A DNA stretch of 64,000 nt from contig NC_081808.1 in NCBI RefSeq assembly GCF_030704535.1, forward strand, positions 21,765,501 to 21,829,500. The letters run 5' to 3'. The notes under the pieces were generated by a model, which was given only the letters and a program-made list of their open reading frames with translations, was not told the origin of the DNA and searched no databases. Positions 26,641 to 42,900 of this stretch are shown piece after piece. The stretch is from Vitis vinifera. Lineage: Eukaryota > Streptophyta > Magnoliopsida > Vitales > Vitaceae. The position numbers and the translations under genes are program-made. Position 1 is the stretch's first letter, and every line of letters begins with the position of its first letter.

Positions 26641-29600
26641 ACTTAGTGGATAGATACAGGTGCATACTCACACATAAGTGTGACAATGTAGGGTTGTCTA
26701 AGTAGTCGAGTGCCAATTGATGCTGAAAGATTTAACCATATGGGAAATGGTAACAAAGCTCTTATTGAGATGATTGGTTTATTTAGATTGCAATTAGAAT
26801 TTAGTTGTTATTTGGATTTAGATGACGCTTTTTATGTATTGTCATTTAGATGGAATTTGGTTACTCTTGTTCATTTGGAAATGGAAAAATGAGTTTTTTT
26901 CAATATTCAAATATGGTTGGTACAAGTTCTTTAGTTGATAATCTATACAAATTAGATATTAACGTCTTACATATTAATGAATCCTTGCATGCAAGTGATT
27001 GTGGTACAAAACGTAAGTTAACTTATGAGAATTCTTCCATGTTGTGGCACAAACGTTTAGGACATATTTCTAAACAAAGGATTCAAAGACTTGTGCCAGA
27101 AGGAATTCTTGATTCCCTTAACTTTTCAAATTTGAAAAGTTGCATTGAATGCATTAAGGGAAAGCAAACAAACATTAGAAAAATTGGTGCCAATAGAAGT
27201 TTAGGTGTCTTGAAATTAGTTCATACTGATATTTGTGGTCCATTCCTTACGGCTTCTTAGAATGATCAATAGTATTTTATTACTTTCATAGAGGATTATT
27301 TTTGTTATGGGTACCTATATTTGTTCATGAGAAGTCTCAATCGTTGGACGTTTTCAAATCCTATAAAGCTGAAGTTGAAAATAAACTTGGAAAGAAAATT
27401 AAAGTCGTTAAATCTGATCGTGGTGGTGAGTACTACGGTAGATATGATGGATCAGGTGAACAACATCCAAGACCTTTTGCAAGATACTCACAAGAATGTG
27501 GCATTGTTTCTCAGTACATCATACCAGGGACTCCAAGTCAAAATGGTGTAGCTGATAAACGAAATTAGACCTTAAAGGATATGGTAAGAAGTATGATAAA
27601 TCATTCTTCCTTACCAGAATTACTTTGGGGAAAAGCTATAAAAACTGCAATTTATATCCTTAATCGAGTTCCAAGCAAAATAATAGCTAAAACCCCATAT
27701 GAGCTATGGACTAAAAAGAAGCCTAGTATTAGGCATCTTCATGTTTGGGGTTGTCCAATTGAGGCAAGAACATAGAGGCCTAATGAAAGAAAACTGGACT
27801 CAAGAACAGAAAGTTACTACTTTGTTGGGTACTTAGAAAGGTCAAGGTGTTTTAAGTTTTATGATTCCTCGAGCAAATTATTTTTTGAGACGGGTAATGC
27901 TACAATCATTAAGGATGTTGAATATGGTGGGAGTACTGGACACAAAAGTTTTGTCTTTGAAGAGGAATATGTTATTATTTCTACAGTTGCAACTGAAAAT
28001 GTTCAGGTAACTATGCTTGGCCTTATTCAGGATGTAAATCCAGAAAGTCCAGACACTCTTGAGTTACCTCCTACTCATAATGAAGAACCCACTCCTATTC
28101 ATGAGGAGGAACAACAACAACCTCAATTGGAAGTACCATTAAGGTGATGCACTAGGGAGAGGAGAACGACGATTCTAGATGATTATATCATGTATCTCCA
28201 AAAACATGAGTTTAATATGAGACTAGAAGATGATCAAATATCTTTCAATCAAGCCAAACAAAGTGTAAACTCTCAGAAATGGATAGAAGCCATGAAAGAT
28301 GAGATGAAATCAATGAAAAACAATGATGTTTGAGATCTTGTCAAATTGTCTGAATGAGCAAAACTAATTGGTTGTAAATGAATTTATAAAACCAAGCAGG
28401 ATTCAAAAGGCAATGTCGAAATATATAAGGCACGTCTAGTCATCAAAGGTTTCACTCAAAATGAAGACATTGATTATAAAGAGACTTTCTCTCCAGTTTC
28501 AATGAAAAACACTTTTAGAATCATTATGGCATTTGTACCTCATTATGATTTGGAGTTACATTAGATGGATGTGAAGACTGTGTTTATCAATGGTGACATT
28601 GAAGAAACCATATACATAGTGCAACCAAAGAATTTTGAATCCAAAGAGTAAAAACATTTGCTATGCAAATTAAAGAAATTCATCTACGGTTTAAAACAAT
28701 CATCTCGTTAATGGTATCGAAAGTTTGATCAAGTGATTACCTTTTTTGGTTTTAAGGAAAACACTGTTGATTAATGTATTTATCAAAAGATCAATGGGAG
28801 TAAATTTATTCTTCTGATATTATATGTAGACTATATTCTACTAACAAGTGGTGATATAGGCCTATTGCATGAAACTAGGAGATTTTTTTCAAATAAGTTT
28901 GAAATGAAAGATCTTGGTAATGCATCCTTTGTGTTGGGCATACAGATGTGTCAAGATCATTCTTATGATATTCTTGGCTTATCACAAAAAGCACATATTG
29001 ATAAAGTTCTTAGTAGATTTGGCATGAAGGATTGTGCACCGGGAGATACCACCATTGCTAAGGGTGATAAATTCAATTTGCTTCAATGCCCAAAGAACGA
29101 AATTGAGAAGAAAGAGATGGAGAACATCCTTTATGCATCAATAGTAGGGAGTCTCATGTATGGTCAAGTTTGTACGTGTTCGGATATTGCATATGTAGTT
29201 GGTATGCTTGGTCAATATTTAAGTAACCCAAGAATGATCTATTGGAAGATAGCAAAACGAGTCATGTGGTATCTGCAGAAAACAAAAAATTTCATGTTCA
29301 TATATCGAAGATATAATCATTTAGAGATCATAGGGTATTTCGACTTTGACTTTGTTGGCTACATTGATGGTAGAAGATCCACTTCTAGCTATGTTTTTAT
29401 GTTGGCTGAAAGAGTTGTCTCATGGAAGAGTGTTAAGTAATAACTTATAGCTACTTCCACCATAGAAGCAGAATTTATAGCTTGTTATGAGGCATCGAAC
29501 CAAACAATATGGCTGTGGAATTTTATCATTGGATTGCATATTGTTAGTGGCATTGAGAGACCATTAATGATAAAATGTGATAATAAAGCTATAGAATTAA

Positions 29601-29815
29601 ATTATAAGAACAACAAAAACTCATCAAAATCAAAACATATTAACATGAAGTTTCTAGTTGTTAAGGAGAGAGTTCAAAGTTTTCAGGTGTTTATTAAACA
29701 TACTACTACAAACTTAATGATTGTGAATCCGCTTACCAAAGGTGTACCACCTAAAGTGTTTCATGAGCATGTGGCTTGTATGGGTGTAATTCATCTTGGT
29801 GATATGTTTGTATAA
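26641..29815 (+). pseudogene. copia pol remnant (protease, integrase, reverse transcriptase, RNase H)
   Basis: Protease: WIDTGAYSH near 26647. GAG-pre-integrase: LWHKRLGHISKQRIQRLV near 27040. Integrase: HTDICGPF near 27222, KSDRGGEYYG near 27410 and TPSQNGVADKRN near 27530, with a frameshift close to 27317. Reverse transcriptase: ARLVIKGFTQNEDIDYKETF near 28430, and the catalytic box reads YVDY rather than YVDD (near 28827), so an active-site Asp is lost. RNase H: STIEAEFIACYEA near 29460 and KCDNKAIEL near 29575. About ten in-frame stops are scattered through it. It is inactive. Confidence 0.9.
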
Positions 29816-30243
29816 TGGGAGTTTGTTGATTGATGTTCATTTGTTAATGACATGTTTTTTTTATCAAACTTAAGTACTATTCTTGTTTTGCTTATTGAAA
29901 ACTCTAAAATAAAGTTATATTCTTTCAATTGTAGTTTTGCATAAAGTTTGAAAGTGTGTTGAACTTTTTTAAGTTATAAAGTTGGACTGGTTGGAAATAG
30001 GCATGATATGGGATCACATTTCATGAAATTTTTCATGCTATACATTCATACTTGATCTATGTCGTTGATTGTATTAATGTGGTGATCATTGATGGGTCTA
30101 GTTACAAAACATGTAACGAAGATTGCTTTGGTTCTATATTGGTATAATTGATGGACCAGATTGTTTTGAGATGCTTACAGTTAAGATAGCAAATATTGAA
30201 CTCGTTTTTGTTATGTTCAATTATTTAATGACATATATGGCCC

Positions 30244-30254
30244 AAGTAGGAGAT
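30244..30254 (+). other. Polypurine tract of the copia element
   Basis: AAGTAGGAGAT lies directly before the 3' LTR, the position of the plus-strand primer in LTR retrotransposons. It is purine-rich but interrupted by T. Confidence 0.7.
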
Positions 30255-30667
30255 TGTTGGATATTTTGGTAATTATAGGCTTACATATTAACACATTGTA
30301 CATTAACCTATCTTATTTTTAGGCTTAATTAAATGTGATCAATTAAGTTAATGATGAGCCTTCAAAGTATCTCTATATATGGATTGTATGGGCTTTGCAA
30401 TGTATAAAGATCAATTTTATTTTATTTATTAATGATGGGTCAATAAATAAAATAAAATAATAAGATTTATAAATAGAGTTATGGTCCCCCATGAGTGATT
30501 TCAAGGTTGTTTCAAACATGGAAGACAAAATTCAAGTATATAATTTCAAAGGATTCATTATGTCTTCTAATATTATTATCCTATAGATTTAATATGAGAG
30601 TTTGACATTCATTTATATTATTCAGATGATCAAATTTTATAATAATTTGATTTGTGATTTTCCAATA
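30255..30667 (+). repeat. 3' LTR of the copia element
   Basis: 413 bp beginning TGTTGG and ending TCCAATA (the terminal CA is changed to TA). Compared with the 5' LTR it lacks about 60 bp after the ATAAATAG box, corresponding to about 24576-24638. Confidence 0.95.
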
Positions 30668-31215
30668 GAATGTTGTTTTCAATCTGCTCAACCCAACAAA
30701 GACGCAGAACCACCTACCAACCATGGCCCCTACTCTTCAAATCAGGAATAGTTCTTTTCAGTTACAGCAGAATCAACCAGTGCTAGAATGATGGGACCCC
30801 CTTGAGATGCAATTTACTTCTCCTTGCTCATCATATCTATGATCATCCTGGTGAACCTTTTCATGTGATCCTGCATATGGGGAAATATCCAGTTGGGTGT
30901 TCCTGAACATAATCACAGATATTCAGAGATTACCTGGCCTGAACAGGCTCATGAAGGTTCCAAAACGCATAAGTATGAATCACATTCAGCCCTCCATGTC
31001 TGGCTTTACTATGATGTCTGGCCACATCTGATCACGATTCAGCTAGCTCATTACTCCAATCCAATTAAAAAAAGGAACTAATGTATTGGACTTCGGGGAT
31101 AGAGTACCTCAGGAATACTACGAGGATAATGTATAGAACCGGAGAAGAGAAGCTCTCTCTTCCCATTGACTATCAAAGGTCGGCCGTCATAACTCACTCC
31201 CTTCACTCCCACCAT

Positions 31216-36171
<4,956 letters not shown>

Positions 36172-37207
36172 ATAGGTGTAAGGAGACCACAGCTCTCCAT
36201 CTACCTCTATTCTCCCACCATATTCATCATTTCTGTATTGTCCTTGATCAAGGAAGCAGCAGGCCCCCGTGTATCATCTTGCGTCAAACAACTAAGAAAC
36301 ATTGTGAAGCATCAAGCGACTTGATCTTTGCTTTCTAGGAATTGTGAGCTCTATTTTGTTTGGGGTCACATTACATGCTTGCCCACCTCAATTTTTTAAT
36401 TTTGCTTTTGAATTTCTTTCTATATATTAGTAGATTGGAAGGATCCTTGGTAGGAAAACAGCTTTGCTTTGCATGGACACAATTATATTCATTACTTTGT
36501 ATTCCCTTTAAAAGATGATGGATTGGTTTCATAAGCACGAAATTTGCCTCCAAATTGTTCATGGTGTAGGCTCTTAGAACTACTTTAAGCCAACCTTTTA
36601 AGCTTCCATGAAATGCACAATATTAAAATACACAAGATAAGTGAGCGGGGGAAACCTTTTACTTATTAATTGTCGAGTAATTGCAAGAAGCAGTCAGGAC
36701 CTTTTTTTAATCAGGATTCCCACAACTGTCCCTTGATGAGTTCATGCATAGCAAGTGTGACAAAGTATGTTGGCATTAAGCACTACCCATATTTTAGGAA
36801 TTAGCTGACTAACTCCACTCACATAGAGGTAGTGGTGCCTCTCATGGCTTTAGCCATTGCCTACGGTTGCAGTGCTCACTCCTGCTCATACCGCACGTGC
36901 CATGCTCAATGGCCCACTCTTGGTCATGCCACCTTTATAGGTTTTGTTGGAACATTGCATGTCACCTGCCACATCTTTGCAGAGATTTGTTTAACTCATT
37001 CCATGTGTAGCAAGCATTTCAATCCACTGTGCGCATCATGTCATATACATGATGTGCTACGAGCCCCTTACTTGGGCTTCCTCCAATACCAAGGTGTTAT
37101 ACCCTCGTGCCTCGAAGTGTCATATTTTAAGGTCCCGCAACTCTTGCTTGGTCTTTCACTGATGTTAAGTGTTGCATCATGTTAGCCTATGTGTGAATTG
37201 CAACCCA

Positions 37208-37448
37208 CAGATGTGTATATACAAGGTCATGTGTGCCAAGCCCCCTCTTGGTCTACATACTTTCTACAACGTTGCCCTTCCATTAAACTTTCTTCTTGAC
37301 TCATGACCTACATCTGTTGTATTAACCCATAGACTCTGTATACATCGCCATGTGTGCCAAGCTCCCTCTTGGTCTACATACTTTCTATAATGTTGCCTTT
37401 GTATTAAGCCCTCTTCTCAACCCATGACCTACATCTGTTGCATTGCAA
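37208..37448. repeat. Two-copy ~121-bp tandem repeat
   Basis: Units at about 37208-37327 and 37328-37448 share CATGTGTGCCAAGC (37228 and 37349), CCTCTTGGTCTACATACTTT and ATGACCTACATCTGTTG with scattered substitutions. Confidence 0.75.
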
Positions 37449-39077
37449 GGCATGCATAGCTCATGTTGTGTGCCAAAGCTATAGCCCATGGTATTGTGCC
37501 CATGGGTTGCAGTACACTCATGGCATTATATCCATATATGATTACTAGCAAGGCTTATCATCACAAACTCATCATGTTCAAAGCTCCATGTTGTGCCTTG
37601 GTGGGGCATAGCCATTGCTACCTGCATTCTATCGCCGTACTTTCAGAGAATCATCTCCCTCTTGAACAGCTTTTTAGGCATTTCTCATTCTAACATGAGA
37701 CATCATAAGTGCTTCCACAAATGTATGGATTTCCTATAATTGAAGAAAATCCAGAAAATTATTTCTCCACTTGGAAACTCTTTCTCAAAGTATCCTCTTT
37801 AAATGAAAAATCTTAACCCAATCCCAATGAAATCTCACACTTGAATTTTGGCCGAGTCAAATCATCCATTGGTGCCTTGCATACCACTGCACGCTGTGTC
37901 ACCCTCAAGTTACCACTAAGCCACCATAACACTAGTCCCCTTGCACTAACATGCTATCCAGTCTCGTAAGCATCCCATTTGTCACCTTGTATGCAACATG
38001 GCAACACATCGTGCATGTCATAAGTTCTCATGGGTACAAGGTGTCATCATATGAGGCCTTGTTCTTACATCAATATGCTCAAGGTGCTGAAAGTTGGCTA
38101 TGTTTGTGACGTCTCCTCATAGTTGAAATCTGCAGGTTCTTGCCATAGTTTTATCTGCAGGATCCTTGCTATAGTTTTATTATTTCTATGAGAATCTTCA
38201 TTAGGGTTGATATTTTATTTTCTCTTCAATCATTATCAAACTGAATGGAATGCCTAGAGCCACAAACATTGTACCAAGGTCGTGCTGTAGGAGTAACCCA
38301 TTACCTTCTGGGTGGAATTGCCACAATGTAGGTGAAGAATCTAAACAAGTATTATTGCAGGAATTATTACAATAGGATAATAGGTAGGAGGATTTGATAA
38401 TAATATGCATGTTCCAATGTTTATTACAAGTCCGAACTGCATCATAATGGAATTTTGGTCTATAATGGCACCATCCTACCAAACTGTAAGCATCCTTCTC
38501 TAGTTCAATCATCACTGTCAGATGTTTTCTTTTTCCTTAACCAAATGAGCGTTTTTTGCAACGTTCACCTTCCTGCCGCCAAAATAACACTTGCGGATAA
38601 CAATTAATCCCTACCAGTCCCACCAGAGAATAGAGCCTAACTCAAAAGAATATCTTAATTGCTCGCTACCATAGGACTATTAGAGCTTCGGAAAGGGTCA
38701 TGGGTGGATGACAAGACCAATAATTGACACCCTTCCAGAAGAAGTATGCAACAGGTGGATGATGATCCTAGAAAGGGCAATCTATGAACATTTCATAAAA
38801 ATCGTATTTGACTGAGTCCCCAGTTTGTGACTCAAAGCTGATACCATAATCTTGGGAAGGCAGTTCTGTATAATACCAATCATAATCATGCCTAATACTT
38901 GTATTTCTTCCACATTTCTCACCTCTAACAGAGGGAAAAAGATAAACAAATAGCCACACCAATTCTACTGGTACAGTATTCACAAGCTAGGATTAAGACA
39001 ATAGCTTCCACAAGAAGGTGATGGCTGGTTGATTTCCTACTAGAAGGCCCATGCTGGTTGAGTTTAAGAATTTTCAG

Positions 39078-39350
39078 TTATGTTTGGTTCCAATAAAATG
39101 TAAAGGAAGGAAAATAGAGAATAAAAAAAGTCAAGAAAAATATAAAATATAAAATAAAATTAAAACTAATAAATTATTTTTATACGTTACTTCAAATTTA
39201 TTTAATTTATTTTAGTTTTTTTATATAAATACTTAATAATTATAAATAAATAAACAAGTTTCTAATTAATTTAATTATATTTAATTTTTAAAATCATTTT
39301 CCTTAATAGTTTTTTTCTTTCCTTGATATTTTTTGGGAACCATATATAAC
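39078..39350. repeat. MITE, same family as 7813-8134
   Basis: Left end TTATGTTTGGTTCC, right end the inverse of GGTTATATATGGTTCCC. The interior matches the DHQS-intron copy with small deletions. Confidence 0.6.
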
Positions 39351-39934
39351 CTTCACATCTGATATTCCTATTCTTCCATGGCGGCTGAAAAGAGTGCCTT
39401 CCTCATCCAAAATTCAAACAGAACATGGGGACAGGATACAAGAATGAAAAATGCTTTCCAGAAGTAAATAACATCTCAGAAGGTAGAGAAACTGATGTTT
39501 TAAGAAAGACTGGTACCATTTACTGACATAAAACTCAGTGTCAATACAGATTTCTACACCATCTTATTCTTGTCAAATAACCTCAACAAATGAGGATTTA
39601 CTTCTTCACACGAACAAAAAATTTAAAATATATATAATGATGAAAATAATCATTAATTTCCAAAGCAATATATGTGTGATAATGGAATTAATAGAACCCT
39701 AAGCACAATGTGTTTCCCTTTGACAAAATAACGATAATCCAAATTGCATTGGACTAGGATGCTACTTCCTACACTAGGAAATAGCAGCCATCTAATGTCA
39801 CTTGGTGAGGGAAGAGTCAAAAGGACAAAATACAATTTTGAACCTCAGTCCAAAAGAAAGAAAGAAAGAAAAATGTTACCTTGTCTGCTGCTGTTACATG
39901 ATAGAGGTACCTCTGTGGGATAAAATTCAGCAAG

Positions 39935-42900
39935 TCACACCTTAATGGACTCGTACTTCTCAGCCAGTGCACCACCTTTCTGTTTCTGGAACTGGATGTA
40001 CCTTAGTGTGCTGGCAAAGAATGCATCTGCAGCAGGATCCTGTGACATAGTGTCACTTTGAATCTCAGTTGTAATTAATTCAATCAGGCTCTGGATTGCA
40101 GCAATAGTGATTTGTGGGTTCCCCTTCTCAAAGAAATAGAGGTACCTGAAAGTACAAGTTTCTCAATCTTTTGTAATTAAAAGGCGAAACCTGCAGTAAC
40201 TAAAAAAAGAGGAACTTCAGTTAGATTAGGTGTGCAACTATTTACTTGTTCAAAATTTCAACAAAGAGCGTGGCAGATCCACTGCTTCCCCGTGTCACAT
40301 TTGCCATTTGTTGAGCAGCATTTGCAATTCTTAAAGCACGCTTCAGGCAGAGCAGGACCCTGGAGAAACAAAAAATAACAAATTCAAGATAAATCTCAGC
40401 AGTAGCACATTTCCCTCTTCTTTCCCAGTTGTACAAAATTCTTTTAATAGGGGCAGAAATCAGCACTTCATAGCACGCATCCCTCATCTGAGGACACCAT
40501 GTATCAGGGCTCAAATCTAGGACCTCCCATTCCTGAGCAGGAGCACCTGCCAGTTGACCTGTCCATGGGGGCAAATTGAAACCCTCTACCTCCCTTGGTC
40601 AAAAGCACCCTCATGACATGCAGGGATGATGAAGCAGCATGAACAAGGAAGAAGATGTTATGCTTTATTTTTTATGATTTATTTATTTATTTTGATAAGC
40701 AAATAGTAGAAATATATTAAAAAGCGCCCAAAGACGACGCATCAAAGTACATGGGACATATACAAATAGCACCTAAAAGCGCATCCAACAAAAGAGAACA
40801 CAAGATGTTATGCTTTGTAAATGTCAAGGATATAGTAATGCACCTCTCTCCATCTCTGATGCTATCTTGATCGTCAACCCAGAAGAGATGTGAGCATGCA
40901 TAAACGGCTCTGCACTGATCAGGCTTCTTTAACAGCTTTGCAGAATACTGCTCAAAATAAAAGCTTCAAATCAGGGTTTCAGCAGAGACAGGCTGAACTG
41001 GTTTTATAAAGAGATGCAATTCTACTAATATTACCCCTGTGGCCTTGTGTGTTAAGGTATCCCTGTTCTCAACACCAAAGACATGCATCCTCTGAAGAGT
41101 CCCTACTATTAGGTGTAGAGCAGTCACCTGTGCTTTGGAATCCTAGTACAATATACATATGAAAGAGAATAAACAAGCATATATATGTTTCTGAAGCATG
41201 CTTACAAAAAACCCTATAAACCAGGATTAGTTCCCAAGAATAAAAAATTAAGAGCAGGAACCAGAAAATGCTTGTCAGAAATCAAGTACCGCAATTTCTT
41301 CTTCATACAATATGTAAGCTTGGGTGAAAAATTCATAAGCAACAGGTTCCAAATCACAATCATTTGCAGCCTGTATATTACAAAATCAAAAAGAAGATGC
41401 TGGTTAGAGCTAACATAGCTTTGTTACATGGTCCACCAATGATTTTTAACACAAAACATACTCATGTACCTCTGCGCATTGCAGGTACAACCGCAGTGCC
41501 AGTTCAGATGCTGGAACAGCTGACAAAGCCTCAATGGTCTGGAAAAGAAAGAAAAAAACAGATAAATCACCAAATAATATAGTAAGGAAGATGAATGCAT
41601 AGATACAAACTGCAGAATAAAGTAGTGGAGACACAGAGCTGCAAGGAAAATTAAGGAAAAGCTGACCAACACATCCCCACACCCTTCCCCAATTCTCACA
41701 AATAGAAAGTAGAAACAAAGAAAAAACAAAATTATAAACAAATTCAGGCAATATTAATCGATTTCAAAGCTCATCTAAGACATTTTAGATGCCAGTGCAG
41801 CAAGAGAAACTCATAACAAGCTAATAACATCAAATAAAATATGAACTGATACCAAGATCAAGTTTTGAGGCATCAACACAATGGGAAAAGGGCCACATAT
41901 GCAATTGGTTGCAAATGTTTATTACCCGCCTGTGTTTATTACATTAATTTGTCTATATACTTCTTAGAGAAGACCTTCAGTAGATTACCTGATTTAAAAG
42001 CTGGAAAATTTTCTTTGGTGAAGCCGATGCCTCTTCTCCAACAACATTTTCATCCTGACCTTGCAGTTTCCTGATCAACTGCACATTACAGACCAGAGCA
42101 CAAACAATGTGCCTGAGTGCCCATAAAAATGTGAAATGACTCAAAATGGCAATCCTTATGAGTCATGACATTTTATTGAACAGGTTTTAGTTTATCAATA
42201 TTATATGACTGTTGCTTATCAAAAAGCTTTGGAAAAAATATGAGCAATCTTATGATAGTGAGAGTCTGCAAATGGTGTCATAAACAAACATACATCAAGG
42301 AGCATGCTTCAAAAACCATCTATTTCCCCAACTACCTGAGGTAGAATTTCTGAATCTACATGCACCTATTAGCTATTGTAGCACATCTAAAAGGGTAAGA
42401 AGATTGAAAAAAAATGCACCAACTAATTCATTTATTTTCCTTTAAGCACTTTTGAAACATGAAATTATCCTATGAAGAATTTATCAAATTCAAGGACAGG
42501 GCTATTTTTATTTTTTATTTTTTAAATCTTTTTCATTTTTCCATATTAAAATGTCTAAAATCTGGATTTCAAAAAACTATTGTAAATAGTAATTTGAGGA
42601 AGTACATCTAGCAAGTATGGGTTTGAAGCCTTGGACAAGTGGGATAATAACCATGCTTGGAACCATAAATTCAGTTGTGTATAACTGCCTTTTATACTAT
42701 TTCAAAACAATTTTTACTCCGTATTTCAATAAGTAAACTCTATTTGTTTAAAACCTTATAGTGCTTCATCAATCAAAAACAATTCATACCACATTTATGG
42801 ATGATCTTGCATCCTTTTTATCTTTGATAGGTAAATTTTTGTCCCCATTAGGACTTCAACCTAGAAGCTCCCACAAACCCACCTCAACCCTTTACCACTT

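Larger units (their letters stand above)
24345..30667 (+). mobile_element. Degenerate Ty1/copia LTR retrotransposon
   Basis: A 6.3-kb element bounded by LTRs (24345-24820, 30255-30667) and by a perfect 5-bp target duplication GAATG (24340-24344 and 30668-30672). The order is LTR, tRNA-Met-type primer site, gag with one zinc knuckle, protease, integrase, reverse transcriptase, RNase H, polypurine tract, LTR. Integrase before reverse transcriptase identifies Ty1/copia rather than gypsy. The coding region has many stops and at least one frameshift, so it is non-autonomous. The LTRs differ by roughly 7-8% over their first 230 bp by eye, mostly transitions, so the insertion is not recent. It lies antisense within an exon of the beta-galactosidase pseudogene. 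Confidence 0.95.
21120..31215 (-). pseudogene. GH35 beta-galactosidase pseudogene, interrupted by a copia retrotransposon
   Basis: On the minus strand, relics run from a start-like ATG at 31215 ([19 protein letters not shown]) to a final VLCAH stop at 21120. Recognisable exons: 31108-31215, 30934-31027, 30778-30870, a split exon (30672-30683 plus 24221-24344), 24053-24121, 23825-23922, 23647-23731, 23331-23449, about 23048-23213, 22746-22858, 22511-22619, 21941-22048, 21643-21786 and 21120-21544. Landmarks include [82 protein letters not shown], and SFGDPTGTC of the C-terminal lectin-like (SUEL) domain. Plant family members act on cell-wall galactans. Breaks: stops at 24257-24259 and 21688-21690, two more in the lectin-like end, a frameshift at about 31008, another in exon 23825-23922, loss of roughly 70 residues of catalytic domain between 30871 and 30933, and the inserted element. 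Most splice sites survive. Confidence 0.9.
36172..39934. other. Intergenic region between the convergent ROP and VPS35 genes
   Basis: ROP 3' UTR first. About 36780-38180 is richer in GC and CATG-type words than its surroundings and looks like an old, unclassified repeat; it contains the 121-bp tandem repeat listed below. 38200-39000 holds short minus-strand open stretches that I do not recognise. A MITE lies at 39078-39350. No gene is supported. Confidence 0.45.

Noticed and set aside
36832-37693. Two plus-strand open stretches (117 and 76 codons) in the ROP-VPS35 spacer
   Set aside because: Cys/His-rich by composition only, no ordered metal-binding motif, and inside a repeat-like block with a tandem repeat.
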